Below are positions 51,895 to 60,889 of a stretch of 64,000 bases of DNA, piece after piece. The notes under the pieces are model-generated. The model was not told the origin of the DNA, searched no databases, and saw only the letters and a list, made by a program, of their open reading frames with translations. The DNA comes from Ardenticatenaceae bacterium. GTDB taxonomy: Bacteria > Chloroflexota > Anaerolineae > Promineifilales > Promineifilaceae. Location: contig JACKBX010000010.1 of NCBI GenBank assembly GCA_020634375.1, positions 242,904-306,903 on the forward strand, in the 5' to 3' direction. How positions within the stretch are numbered: the stretch's first letter is position 1; every line of letters begins with the position of its first letter. The translations under genes and the position numbers were made by a program.

Positions 51895-54714
51895 ATGCAA
51901 ACACACCTTCCCTTATTAGAAAATAAGAAGCCATTTGCCGCCCACTGGCGGCGGTGGCTTATCTTACTCATAATCAGCACGGCCGTTTGCGCCATACTGC
52001 TGCCATTCATAAGCGTCTCGGCCAACAACACAGAAGCGCAACTCGGCAAGACAACGGCCGTTCCCACCACCCTCAGCCAACCCGTCATGATAGACATCAA
52101 CACCGTTCCCTATGGTGCAGAACCCAGAGATTACGTTATGGTCGGGTCGCAAATCTTCTTCACGGCCGATACTGACGGTTACGGCCGTGAACTATGGGCG
52201 TCAGACGGAACCATCACCGGCACACACATGGTCAAAGACATTGCCCCCGGCTGGGACAGCAGCAGCATTGAGGACATGGCAGACCTGGACGGCCAGCTCA
52301 TCTTTGAAGCTAACGACGGCATACACGGTGATGAGCTATGGATTAGCGATGGCACGGAAGGAGGCACCTACCTTCTCAAAGAAATCACAGTTGGCTACAC
52401 TGGCCCCTCCCGAATTAGCGACGTCGCCGTGTTTGGCACGATGGCCTTTTTCCAGGCTGACGACATTACCAACGGCCGTGAACTATGGAAAACCGACGGC
52501 ACCACAGCCGGAACTGTCATGGTCAAAGACATCAATCCTGGCGCCGATGATTCGCTTCCCGCCTACTTTACGGCAATGGGCGGCGCCGTTTACTTTAGAG
52601 CCGACGACGGCGTCAATGGCGCCGAACTGTGGAAAACCGATGGCACCGAAGGGGGCACCACCCTTGTTGCCGACATCAACCCCGGAAGCAGTGACAGCCT
52701 GTCGGGCTATGAAATCGTCACCAATGGCTCACTCCTGTTCCTGACGGCCAGGGGCAGTTACTACAATTTTGAGCTGTGGGTATCGGATGGCACCGGCCCC
52801 GGCACCACCTTGATAGAAATTCAGCCCGGCATTTCTGGCTCATATCCGCAATATAAAACCGTTATTGGCAGCAGCATTGTTTTTTATGCCAATGATGGCA
52901 CAAATGGCAGCGAATTGTGGCGCAGTGATGGCACCCCCGGCGGCACAAGTTTAGTCAAAGACATCAATCCTGGTACAGCCGGTTCTTCTATTCTCTATCC
53001 GGTTGCGGCTGGCCCGCGTGTCTTTTTCCGCGCCACTACGGACAGTGATGGCGCGGAACTATGGATGACAGATGGCACGGAAATGGGCACGGTGATGGTG
53101 AAGGACATTCAGGCGGGCAGTTTGTCCGGGATTCCGCAAGAAATAACGGCCGTTTCCAACAATGTCTTCTTCACCGCTGATGATGGCGTAAACGGCCGTG
53201 AACTGTGGCACAGCGATGGCACAGAACCGGGCACAGTCATGGTACAAGACATTGATCCCGGCGCCCGGGGATCCGCTCCCAACAACCTGACCGGCCTGAC
53301 CAACGCTCTCCTATTCTCTGCCTTCTCGCCCACAAGCGGCACGGAAGTGTGGCGCAGCGATGGCACAGAAATAGGCACAGACCTCCTCATCAATATTCCC
53401 GACAACTACACCAACGGAACCTGGCCTTATGAATTCACGCCCTTTAACGATGGCGTTGTTTTTTGGGGCGATGATGGCGTTCACGGCTACGAATACTGGT
53501 TCAGCGATGGCACGGAAGCAGGCACGTACTTGCTCGCCGACATCAATCCCGGCTACCTCGACGGTGATGCTGGCAGTACCAGCAGCGCCCAGCTTGGCGG
53601 CAATCTCCTCTTTGCCGGTGACAACGAAACCGTCGGTACGGAATTGTGGCGCACCGATGGCACACCGGCCGGAACCATCATGGTCAAAGATATTCACGTT
53701 GGCATAACCTCATCTCTGGTAACAGACTTGACGACGTTTGGCAGTTACGTCTATTTTGGGGCCGATGATGGCGTAAGCGGCAGCGAACTCTGGCGCAGCG
53801 ATGGCACGGAAGCAGGCACGACCCTCTTCGCCGACATCCAAAGCGGTTTGTTAGAAAGCGATCCCTACGACCTGACTGCCACCACCACCTACCTTTTCTT
53901 CATCGCCGACGATGGCGTTCATGGGGCAGAGCTTTGGGCGACGGATGGCGTCTCCACCAATATGGTTATTGATTTGGACAACGATGTGACTGATTCTGAT
54001 ATTCGTCGCTTAACGGCCGTTGGCGACAAACTCTACTTTGCCGGTGACGATGGCGTCAATGGCCTGGAGCTTTGGGTCAGCGACGGCACGGAAGCGGGCA
54101 CAGTCATGGTCAAAGATTTGTACACTGGTGATGGCTCCATGCCCGATCACATTACGGCCGTTGGCGACCAGGTTTTCTTTTCTGCCACCGGCGATGGCAT
54201 TGGCAAGGAGTTGTGGGTAACAAACGGCACGGAAGCGGGTACGCATCTCGTCAAAGAGATCTATCCGGGCAGTGGCGGCGCTTATCCAGAAGAGTTAACG
54301 GCCGTTAACGACCTGCTCTACTTTAGCGCCTCCGATAGCACCAATGGCGGAGAGTTGTGGGTGACAGATGGCAGCGAAGCAGGCACGCACATGGTCAAAG
54401 ACATCTTCCCCGGAGGCGACTCCTCCTATGTTCACCATATCACCCACCTGGTTGGTGACACCATTATCTTTAGCGCCTCAAACGATGACAGCGTTGGCGA
54501 AGAACTGTGGGTATCGGACGGCACGGACGCGGGCACAATGTTGTTTGCCGACCTCTCGCCAGAGCCATACGCCAGTTTTTACCCAGAGGGATTGACGGCC
54601 GTTAACGGCCGTCTCTTCTTCACCGGTGAAGACCCCATCTCCGGCGGCGAGGTGTGGATTGTCGAATTCGATACCCTGCCTTATAAGCTTTACCTGCCCA
54701 CCATCATTAAATAA
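51895..54714 (+). CDS. Exported ELWxxDGT-repeat protein
   Basis: About 939 residues from ATG 51895 (AAGGAG upstream); a longer frame to 51631 contains the palindrome and a weak start. A basic N-terminus and hydrophobic stretch, RRWLILLIISTAVCAILLPFISVSA (about 23-47), form a signal peptide or anchor. From about residue 70, roughly 17 repeats of 45-50 residues carry E-L-W-x-(S/T)-D-G-T-x-x-G-T-x-x-V-K-D-I and F-x-A-D-D-G-x-x-G, forming a beta-propeller-like surface array. It ends in Y-K-L-Y-L-P-T-I-I-K, a short tail I associate with exported proteins of Chloroflexota (a recollection, not checked). Likely cell-surface adhesion or binding. Confidence 0.85.
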   Translation: MQTHLPLLENKKPFAAHWRRWLILLIISTAVCAILLPFISVSANNTEAQLGKTTAVPTTLSQPVMIDINTVPYGAEPRDYVMVGSQIFFTADTDGYGRELWASDGTITGTHMVKDIAPGWDSSSIEDMADLDGQLIFEANDGIHGDELWISDGTEGGTYLLKEITVGYTGPSRISDVAVFGTMAFFQADDITNGRELWKTDGTTAGTVMVKDINPGADDSLPAYFTAMGGAVYFRADDGVNGAELWKTDGTEGGTTLVADINPGSSDSLSGYEIVTNGSLLFLTARGSYYNFELWVSDGTGPGTTLIEIQPGISGSYPQYKTVIGSSIVFYANDGTNGSELWRSDGTPGGTSLVKDINPGTAGSSILYPVAAGPRVFFRATTDSDGAELWMTDGTEMGTVMVKDIQAGSLSGIPQEITAVSNNVFFTADDGVNGRELWHSDGTEPGTVMVQDIDPGARGSAPNNLTGLTNALLFSAFSPTSGTEVWRSDGTEIGTDLLINIPDNYTNGTWPYEFTPFNDGVVFWGDDGVHGYEYWFSDGTEAGTYLLADINPGYLDGDAGSTSSAQLGGNLLFAGDNETVGTELWRTDGTPAGTIMVKDIHVGITSSLVTDLTTFGSYVYFGADDGVSGSELWRSDGTEAGTTLFADIQSGLLESDPYDLTATTTYLFFIADDGVHGAELWATDGVSTNMVIDLDNDVTDSDIRRLTAVGDKLYFAGDDGVNGLELWVSDGTEAGTVMVKDLYTGDGSMPDHITAVGDQVFFSATGDGIGKELWVTNGTEAGTHLVKEIYPGSGGAYPEELTAVNDLLYFSASDSTNGGELWVTDGSEAGTHMVKDIFPGGDSSYVHHITHLVGDTIIFSASNDDSVGEELWVSDGTDAGTMLFADLSPEPYASFYPEGLTAVNGRLFFTGEDPISGGEVWIVEFDTLPYKLYLPTIIK

Positions 54715-54781
54715 GCCAGCCAACCCGCTAACCGGGTTGACCTACATAAACATTAGTGAGCATCGGGAAAATGTAATGCCA

Positions 54782-54814
54782 AGAGCCGATTGTGGGAAAC
54801 TGCAATCGGCTCTT
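54782..54814. terminator. Terminator-like hairpin after the ELWxxDGT gene
   Basis: AGAGCCGATTG, loop, CAATCGGCTCTT. Same loop words as the terminator at 47591-47623, so it belongs to a recurrent hairpin class. Confidence 0.65.
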
Positions 54815-54918
54815 ATGATATACTTCGGTTTGTGCATGAACTTACCTGAATAAACGGGCTGTGTTGGGGAGAAACGGCCGTAATCAACAAACCCACATAC
54901 GATAATAGTAGGCATCCC

Positions 54919-55380
54919 ATGATCAAAATCGCCTTTCTCGTGGATTATCCCGAAGTTATCCCTACCCTGGCCTATTGGTTTCGTGCCCAGTGGCCTGACT
55001 ACTACGCAGGGCGCACCCTGGCGGATATTGCTCAGGATTTTCACCTAGAAGCAAACCGCCATCGTCTCCCCGTGCGCCTGGTGGCCTTTACTGATGGCGA
55101 GTTGGCGGGCACAATTACATTGCGTGAGCAGGCGGTCAACGCCTTGCCAGAATACCATCCAGGACTAGGGGGACTATTCGTTGCGGAGCAGCATCGCAGC
55201 CGCAGCATTGGCACGGAGTTGGTCAGTGCTGGAATGAAAGTAGCTCAAGAACAGGGCTATGAAAGGGTGTATGCCACAACGATTGCGGCGCGTGGAATCC
55301 TGGAGCGTCTAGGGTGGCAGTTTATTCGGGAGGTCTGGCATAATAGCGAACAATTGATGCTCTACCACTGTGAACTTTAA
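54919..55380 (+). CDS. GNAT-family acetyltransferase
   Basis: 153 residues. L-G-G-L-F-V-A-E-Q-H-R-S-R-S-I-G-T-E-L-V-S-A-G-M (about 85-108) is the acetyl-CoA-binding motif A (R/Q-x-x-G-x-G/A variant with S-I-G), followed by Y-E-R-V-Y-A-T-T-I-A-A-R-G-I-L-E-R-L-G-W (motif B). Transfers an acetyl group from acetyl-CoA to an amine; substrate unknown. It is preceded by a terminator-like hairpin and stands alone. ATG chosen as the only sensible one. Confidence 0.85.
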   Translation: MIKIAFLVDYPEVIPTLAYWFRAQWPDYYAGRTLADIAQDFHLEANRHRLPVRLVAFTDGELAGTITLREQAVNALPEYHPGLGGLFVAEQHRSRSIGTELVSAGMKVAQEQGYERVYATTIAARGILERLGWQFIREVWHNSEQLMLYHCEL

Positions 55381-55476
55381 GAGTGCAAAACGATAGGCAC
55401 ACTTAATTTGGGCCGTTTGGCTAACAATGCGATTCAGTCTAATCCCCATCGGCTGAAGCAAGAAAAAGGACCAAGA

Positions 55477-56067
55477 ATGATAGAAGCCTGGCTAGTGATA
55501 CTGATTCACCAAATAGTTTTCCAAGGGATGTTCGTCATAAAAAACGTAGCTCTCAAAAAGAAATTTGGAAAGCCAATCCGTGGAAACAACAAAGAAGCGA
55601 ATCTCTCGATTGCCTTATTTGTTGTGTTTATAGCTGTTTCATTGCTTATTAGTATGTGGAAACAACCCATTGGGGAGGTGCTCATATTAAGCAAGTCTTT
55701 GTCCATGATTTTGGGATTAGTGCTCTTATTCTTAAATTTGGTTATATCAGCCGCATCATTGGTGGGTTTGAAAGATTCTTGGCGAGTGGGCGTTTTGGAG
55801 GAGCAAAAAACGGAGTTGATTTCTTCGGGAATATATCGGTTCACACGAAATCCATACTTTTTATCCTACCTGGTCATGTTCATGGCATATACGGTTATTT
55901 TGCAAAATATCATGCTGCTCGTGCTTGCTATCCTGGCGTTTTTGTTAATCCATAAAATGATTTTAAGGGAAGAGGAATACTTGTATTCTGTGCATGGCGC
56001 TGACTACATACAGTATAAACAGAAGGTTCCAAGATATTGTTGTGATGATCTGTTTAAGTCATCATAA
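55477..56067 (+). CDS. Isoprenylcysteine-carboxyl/phospholipid methyltransferase-like membrane protein
   Basis: 196 residues from ATG 55477 (AAAGGA upstream; the longer frame to 55408 has none). Five hydrophobic segments, then the SAM-binding catalytic region Y-R-F-T-R-N-P-Y-F-L-S-Y (about 120-131) and R-E-E-E-Y-L...G-A-D-Y-I-Q-Y-K-Q-K-V-P-R-Y, the ICMT/PEMT signature. It methylates a membrane-embedded substrate; which one is unknown. Confidence 0.8.
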   Translation: MIEAWLVILIHQIVFQGMFVIKNVALKKKFGKPIRGNNKEANLSIALFVVFIAVSLLISMWKQPIGEVLILSKSLSMILGLVLLFLNLVISAASLVGLKDSWRVGVLEEQKTELISSGIYRFTRNPYFLSYLVMFMAYTVILQNIMLLVLAILAFLLIHKMILREEEYLYSVHGADYIQYKQKVPRYCCDDLFKSS

Positions 56068-56086
56068 CAATTACCTGAGGTAAACA

Positions 56087-56713
56087 ATGGATAAGTTAGA
56101 ATTGAGAACGCGACAAGTTGGTCCCTGGGGTATGAACACGTATGCGCTGGTTTGCCCGCAAACCAAAGAAAGCGTCTTGATCGATCCCGGCGATGACCCG
56201 GAAACGCTGTTAGAAATGCTAGCCGATAGCACACCAGCAGCCATCTGGCTGACCCACACCCACCACGATCACATCGGCGCATTGGACGAAATGCGAACAA
56301 AACTGCAAGTGCCACTTTATGCGAATCCTGGCCCGCACGCTGCTGGCGTGGAATTAGCCGCTGATTATTGGTTGAATGACGGTGATCGCGTGCAGGTCGG
56401 TAATTTTGCAGCGCGTGTGTATTATGCCCCCGGCCATATAGGCGATCAGATTTGTTTTGCCCTTGAGAATGATTACCGTGTCATCGTTGGTGATACGATT
56501 TTTGAAGGTGGCCCCGGCAAGACGTGGTCGTCGGAAGGGTTCCAGACGACACTGGCGACGCTGCGTGAAACGGTGCTGCCCTGGCTGGATGAGACGGTTT
56601 GTTATCCGGGGCATGGCCCATCTTTTCGATTGGGTGATCAACGGGCAGCGATTGAACGGTTTTTGACGAAGGATCACGGCCGTTTCTATGGCGACGCCAA
56701 CTGGGATATGTAG
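56087..56713 (+). CDS. MBL-fold metallo-hydrolase (glyoxalase II-like)
   Basis: 208 residues with T-H-T-H-H-D-H-I-G (zinc-binding HxHxDH, about 61-69), a second His in P-G-H-I-G-D (about 115-120), D in V-G-D-T-I-F, and H in Y-P-G-H-G-P. It matches the YcbL-type glyoxalase II subgroup. It probably hydrolyses thioesters or S-lactoylglutathione-like compounds. A GAGGT precedes the ATG. It is followed at 65 bases by pcm, which has its own promoter. Confidence 0.85.
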   Translation: MDKLELRTRQVGPWGMNTYALVCPQTKESVLIDPGDDPETLLEMLADSTPAAIWLTHTHHDHIGALDEMRTKLQVPLYANPGPHAAGVELAADYWLNDGDRVQVGNFAARVYYAPGHIGDQICFALENDYRVIVGDTIFEGGPGKTWSSEGFQTTLATLRETVLPWLDETVCYPGHGPSFRLGDQRAAIERFLTKDHGRFYGDANWDM

Positions 56714-56743
56714 ACAGGCAAAGTCAACCGCAGCGTCAGTCAC

Positions 56744-56772
56744 TTGCCCATTGCCAAACCAGGGATTATGCT
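56744..56772 (+). promoter_or_regulatory. Promoter of pcm (leaderless)
   Basis: TTGCCC (56744-56749), 17-base spacer, TATGCT (56767-56772), six bases, then ATG 56779. Confidence 0.5.
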
Positions 56773-56778
56773 ACCCAT

Positions 56779-57444
56779 ATGGACAAGGCAAGACGGCCGT
56801 TCCCACAACAGCGCCAACAAATGGTCGAGCAGCAGCTACGCGCTCGCGGCGTGCGGGATACGGCCGTTTTGCAAGCCTTCAACACCGTTCCCCGCGAATT
56901 ATTTGTGCCCCGTCCGCACCGCGTGTACGCCTATGATGATACCCCTTTGCCCATTCCCGCTGGACAAACGATTTCACAGCCTTACGTAGTTGCGCACATG
57001 CTAGCCCTGTTGGCGCTGCGCCACAGCAACCGGGTGCTAGAGGTAGGCACGGGGTCAGGATATGCAGCGGCCGTTCTCAGTCGCATTGTGGCAGAAGTGC
57101 ATACGGTGGAACGGCATCAAGTGTTGGTGGATTATGCGCGGAAACGGCTCATGCAGTTGGGCTATGAAAATGTATTTGTGCATCATGGGGATGGCACGCG
57201 GGGATGGCCAGACGCCGCGCCGTACAATGCGATTATTGTTGCCGCAGGAGGGCCAGGTGTACCAGAATCGTTAAAGGAGCAGTTGGCGGTGAACGGCCGT
57301 CTCGTCATTCCCGTTGGCCCTAATCCAAGACAGCAGCGGCTGATTTTGGTGAAACGCACCGGCGAAACAACCTATCGTCAGCGTGAACTGAGTCCGGTTG
57401 CATTTGTGCCGCTCATTGGTGTAGAAGGGTGGGAGAACGCGTAA
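56779..57444 (+). CDS. pcm: Protein-L-isoaspartate O-methyltransferase
   Basis: 221 residues with the family features in order: M-V-E-Q-Q-L-R-A-R-G-V, V-P-R-E-L-F-V-P, Y-D-D-T-P-L-P-I-P-A-G-Q-T-I-S-Q-P-Y-V-V-A-H-M (substrate-binding), the SAM motif V-L-E-V-G-T-G-S-G-Y-A-A-A-V, and G-D-G-T-R-G-W...P-Y-N-A-I-I-V-A-A. It repairs isoaspartyl residues in aged proteins using SAM. It appears to be transcribed from its own leaderless promoter. Confidence 0.92.
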   Translation: MDKARRPFPQQRQQMVEQQLRARGVRDTAVLQAFNTVPRELFVPRPHRVYAYDDTPLPIPAGQTISQPYVVAHMLALLALRHSNRVLEVGTGSGYAAAVLSRIVAEVHTVERHQVLVDYARKRLMQLGYENVFVHHGDGTRGWPDAAPYNAIIVAAGGPGVPESLKEQLAVNGRLVIPVGPNPRQQRLILVKRTGETTYRQRELSPVAFVPLIGVEGWENA

Positions 57445-57446
57445 CG

Positions 57447-58127
57447 CTATTGCAAAAAGTCTGTTAAATCGGCAGTGCTGCCTAGCACAGCATGTGCCCC
57501 TGCCCGCTCTAATTCATCACGCTCGCCAAACCCGCAGAGCACACCGATGCTCCAGGCATTGGCGCGGCGGGCAGCACGCACATCCACAGTGGTGTCGCCA
57601 ACCATGAGGCACTGCTCAGGGGCTAATCCCAACCGCTTTGCCGCCAGGCGCACGGGGGCAGGATGCGGCTTGAGAAAGCGAGTGTCTTGCAAGCCGCAAG
57701 TGACTTCAAACAGAGGGGCGATGCGTGGGAATTGTTCCAGAAAGCGCTGGATGTGGTAGCGGCTGCGGGTGGTGACAATGCCCAGGTGATAACGGCCGTG
57801 CAGCCTTAGCAGCATTTCCTCTACTCCAGGAACCAGCCGAAACTCATGTGCCGGGTACACGCCGCGACGGCGGCGCAGCCGGTCGGTCAACGTCATCAGC
57901 AGCTCATCCAAACGCAGCCAATCCAGTGTGGTAATGAGGATGTTGCCGGGGGTTTCAGCCTTCATCAGCAGCCAACGGGCAGCTTGGGGCGCACGCTGTT
58001 TGAGGAACGGCCGTAATCGCTCTTCTAGCCGCGCTGCTGCCTGATCGTCAGTATCAATCAGCGTGCCATCCATATCAAACAAAATGGCCTGCACATTGCG
58101 GAGGTTGGGTTGCTGGCTGCTGATCAT
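57447..58127 (-). CDS. HAD-superfamily hydrolase (phosphoglycolate phosphatase-like)
   Basis: 226 residues. Motif I F-D-M-D-G-T-L-I-D-T-D-D (about 17-28), a helical cap, motif II V-T-T-R-S, motif III K-P-H-P-A-P, motif IV M-V-G-D-T-T-V-D-V-R-A-A. Fits the PGP/Gph subgroup that removes phosphate from 2-phosphoglycolate or similar. The ATG lies inside a TGCTGG(T/C)-type repeated leader (58112-58141). It converges on pcm and is transcribed with the kinase-like gene upstream (10-base gap). Confidence 0.85.
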   Translation of the reverse strand: MISSQQPNLRNVQAILFDMDGTLIDTDDQAAARLEERLRPFLKQRAPQAARWLLMKAETPGNILITTLDWLRLDELLMTLTDRLRRRRGVYPAHEFRLVPGVEEMLLRLHGRYHLGIVTTRSRYHIQRFLEQFPRIAPLFEVTCGLQDTRFLKPHPAPVRLAAKRLGLAPEQCLMVGDTTVDVRAARRANAWSIGVLCGFGERDELERAGAHAVLGSTADLTDFLQ

Positions 58128-58137
58128 TGGCTGCTGG

Positions 58138-58806
58138 TTATTGGAAGGGCCAGAATTGCAAAATGAGGATGGCGGCGGCCGTAATGGTCAGGTTGTCAAT
58201 GCCCCAAATAGATACGGCTTCAACCAGGGTGGTCACAAGCATGATAACGAGGGCGGGGAAAAAGGCCGTGCCCGGTGAAATATCCGGCGTGCCCCCCATC
58301 AGCCACAGTGCCAGCCAGGTGAAGATCAGCCCCGCCACGAAAAAGCCCAGCGACCCCTCCAATGTGCGTGTGCTGCTGCGGACTTTGTATTGACGACGGC
58401 CGTACATCTGCCCCACCACCGGAGCCAGCCCATCACCCCACGTTAATGGCATCAGCGCCGCCACCATCAGTGGGGGGGTGTCCCAGAAAATGTAAGCCAC
58501 CGCCGCCGCCGCAATGGGGAAATACACCGTACCCAGATTGGATCGGTCGCTGCTGGCCATCGCCGCAAAAAAGCCATAACGCCAATCCAGAAAATTGATG
58601 ACCATAAAGCTGAAGGCGGCAAATATGAAAAACCAGGGCGAGTCAAAGAGCCAATGCAGCCCCCAACTCATCATCCCCACGCCAATATGGATGACTTTGC
58701 GGGTGAAGCCGCTGCCATACCCACGCCAGCGACGCAGCCCCTCCGCCAATCCAATGATGGCAAAGATGTAACCGTAGCAAATAAGGAGTCCGAGCCAGTT
58801 GTTCAT
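58138..58806 (-). CDS. Phytol/dolichol kinase-like (CTP:polyprenol or diacylglycerol kinase) membrane protein
   Basis: 222 residues, six to seven TM segments. Conserved patches R-K-V-I-H-I-G-V-G near residue 35, W-G-D-G-L-A-P-V-V-G-Q near 123, and R-T-L-E-G-S-L-G-F-F-V near 146 match the VTE5/SEC59/dolichol-kinase superfamily, which transfers a phosphate from CTP to a lipid alcohol. With the DedA/DUF368 pair elsewhere in the window, a role in polyprenol-phosphate supply is possible (inference). Confidence 0.75.
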   Translation of the reverse strand: MNNWLGLLICYGYIFAIIGLAEGLRRWRGYGSGFTRKVIHIGVGMMSWGLHWLFDSPWFFIFAAFSFMVINFLDWRYGFFAAMASSDRSNLGTVYFPIAAAAVAYIFWDTPPLMVAALMPLTWGDGLAPVVGQMYGRRQYKVRSSTRTLEGSLGFFVAGLIFTWLALWLMGGTPDISPGTAFFPALVIMLVTTLVEAVSIWGIDNLTITAAAILILQFWPFQ

Positions 58807-58862
58807 AGTTTGAGTGGCAAGTTACAAGTGGCAAGTTACAAATACACTTGCCACTTGTAACT
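58807..58862. repeat. Intergenic palindrome of TTACAAGTGGCAAG words
   Basis: AGTGGCAAGTTACAAGTGGCAAG ... CTTGCCACTTGTAACTTG: two tandem words facing one reversed copy, folding into a long hairpin. Fourth word family of the dispersed palindromes. Confidence 0.75.
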
Positions 58863-58872
58863 TGTATACGTT

Positions 58873-59802
58873 TTACACAATCAGGTGTTCGTACAATAAA
58901 TCTAAGCTTAGATCAGGGACAACCGTTTCGTTGGTTTGCAAAGTCAGGCCAGCAGCGGCAGCTCCCAGGCGAACACACTCTAGCAAAGGCAGGTCGTTAA
59001 GTACACCAAAGATGACGGCGGCCGTCACCGCGTCGCCAGTCCCGGTGCTGTCTACTTTTTCGCTGTAACTGGGGGGGATGTATCCGGTCGAGTCGGAGGT
59101 CACGTAGTCCAGACCAAAGTCGGAGAGGGTGACGACAACGTTGGCAACGCCCTGGCGCACTAATTGGCGAGCCATTTCCAGAGACAGATCGGGGTCGTAT
59201 CCATCGTAATCCATTTGGCAGAGTTCGGCGGCCTCAACTTCATTGGGGACGACGAGAAAGAGGTGGGGGAGAAACGGCCGTAACTTATAAGCCAGTCTTG
59301 CCGAAGAAGGGTCTGCACATAAAGGAACAGTGTACTGCTGTGCCAACGCCGCCACCCGCGTCATCGTCTCTGGCAGCAAACTGCCATCCATCACCACCAT
59401 CGCTGCATCACGGAACAAATCTTCGCACGTATCCAGATATTCCGGCGTCACAACTTCCATCACACGCACATCATCCATGGCCACAGATAACTTGCCATCA
59501 TCTTCCAGCAAAGCCATGTACGCCCCGGTACTCTTACCCGGAACCGTAATCACATGCTCCACATTCACCCCGGATTCGGCCGTCAGCGTCACTAACTGCT
59601 GCCCAATCATATCCTCGCCTACAGCAGAGACGAGCACCACATCCGCGCCTAAACGGGCCAGATTCTCTGCCACATTACGTGCCGTCCCTCCCCGCGTAAA
59701 CCGGATTGCTGACGGATTAGAAGTGCCGGGTTCCAGCCCTGCCAGGGGTTTACCTTTCATGTCCAACAGCGTCGCGCCAATGACGAGGATATGTGTACTC
59801 AT
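58873..59802 (-). CDS. PfkB-family carbohydrate kinase
   Basis: 309 residues with the two PfkB signatures: R-F-T-R-G-G-T-A-R-N-V-A-E-N-L-A-R-L-G (about 33-51) and D-S-T-G-T-G-D-A-V-T-A-A-V (about 250-262), the latter containing the catalytic Asp. Phosphorylates a sugar or nucleoside at the hydroxymethyl; the substrate cannot be named. AAAGGA precedes the ATG at 59802. The G-A-A-A-A-G tail is typical. Confidence 0.88.
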   Translation of the reverse strand: MSTHILVIGATLLDMKGKPLAGLEPGTSNPSAIRFTRGGTARNVAENLARLGADVVLVSAVGEDMIGQQLVTLTAESGVNVEHVITVPGKSTGAYMALLEDDGKLSVAMDDVRVMEVVTPEYLDTCEDLFRDAAMVVMDGSLLPETMTRVAALAQQYTVPLCADPSSARLAYKLRPFLPHLFLVVPNEVEAAELCQMDYDGYDPDLSLEMARQLVRQGVANVVVTLSDFGLDYVTSDSTGYIPPSYSEKVDSTGTGDAVTAAVIFGVLNDLPLLECVRLGAAAAGLTLQTNETVVPDLSLDLLYEHLIV

Positions 59803-59914
59803 TCATTTATCCTTTACACAGATTACAAAGGCTTTTCGAGCATTTGTAATCCCAAAAACAACTGTGGCAGTAGGCGAAGCAATTTAATTGTAACAGGCAG
59901 GGCAGTTTCAAGCA

Positions 59915-60889
59915 CTATTGCGCCACCCAATGTCCTGTTATTTGTCCCAAGATGGTAGCAGGTAGCTTCTCATGCCCATTCCCTACATCTAGCTCAAAAT
60001 CCACTGCTGACACCTCTTGTCTACGGACAAATGGGCCTGTCCATTGAGCAAGGTACACAGCCACAAAAGATAGTTCGTGCATAAACGGTATCAACAAAAT
60101 ATGCCCTTGAGTCGTTGGCTCATCTCGGAACCCAACCGCGACGAGTTCATCACGGTCATAACTGGAGGGGGTGCTGTTGACATGAACGAGCGCACCATCG
60201 GGAATATGAGAGAGGAATGTATCTCGCTGCCGTTCTACCCGAAACCAACGGGAGTTTGTATTCACAGGAATCGGCATGATGGTGGGAATGGGGGTAATGG
60301 GGACATACTCTGGAGCAACCTGGTTTGGGGGAGCGCTTTCCTGGTCAGGCCAGGCTTGTTGCAGCAGTTGGCGCAGGCTCTCTTTGGATTGGGCCAGTTC
60401 ATGGGCCAGCGTGCTGGTGAAACGGCGGAAGTTGTCCTTTACGGGGTCAAAACGAATGCGTGGTAGGCGCTGTTCCGCTTTGCTGTAGCAAGTCATGGCA
60501 GATTCGTGGTGCAAGGCCAATTCTTGTGCTCGCCCTTCGGCAAACAGGGAGAGGCAAACGGCCGCTGTCGCATTGACAAACGACCATTGACGACGAGCAG
60601 CAGCAAACTGCTGGCTGGCCCCACGGCTGTCGCCAAAATGCAGGTAAATCAGACCGATGTGATATTCACACAAGCCAATGAGTTGGTATGCGTTGGTAGC
60701 ACGCACAATACGTTGGGCTTGTTCGATAGCACGCATGGCTGGTGCGCCCAGACCAGTGAGGGGGTATCGGCGTTGGATGTCGGCCACCGTTACGATGTCC
60801 AGATTGGCCTGATTAGGATACAGCATTTCCAACAGGCGGGTGAGAATGTCCACAGCAGCGTGGATTTGAGGATGGTTGGCGAAGATCAC
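59915..60889 (-). CDS. Helical-repeat protein of SPFH operon
   Basis: 324 residues, third gene of the operon. The first ~170 residues are TPR-like helices (RATNAYQLIGLCEYHIGLIYLHFGDSRGASQQFAAARRQW; LALHHESAMTCYSKAEQRL). A Pro-rich linker (APPNQVAPEYVPITPIPTIMPIPVN) leads to a compact C-terminal domain (DGALVHVNSTPSSYDRDELVAVGF...GHILLIPF) with beta strands of unknown type. Overlaps the upstream SPFH gene by four bases (ATGA). Probably a partner acting with the SPFH proteins. Confidence 0.65.
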   Translation of the reverse strand: MIFANHPQIHAAVDILTRLLEMLYPNQANLDIVTVADIQRRYPLTGLGAPAMRAIEQAQRIVRATNAYQLIGLCEYHIGLIYLHFGDSRGASQQFAAARRQWSFVNATAAVCLSLFAEGRAQELALHHESAMTCYSKAEQRLPRIRFDPVKDNFRRFTSTLAHELAQSKESLRQLLQQAWPDQESAPPNQVAPEYVPITPIPTIMPIPVNTNSRWFRVERQRDTFLSHIPDGALVHVNSTPSSYDRDELVAVGFRDEPTTQGHILLIPFMHELSFVAVYLAQWTGPFVRRQEVSAVDFELDVGNGHEKLPATILGQITGHWVAQ

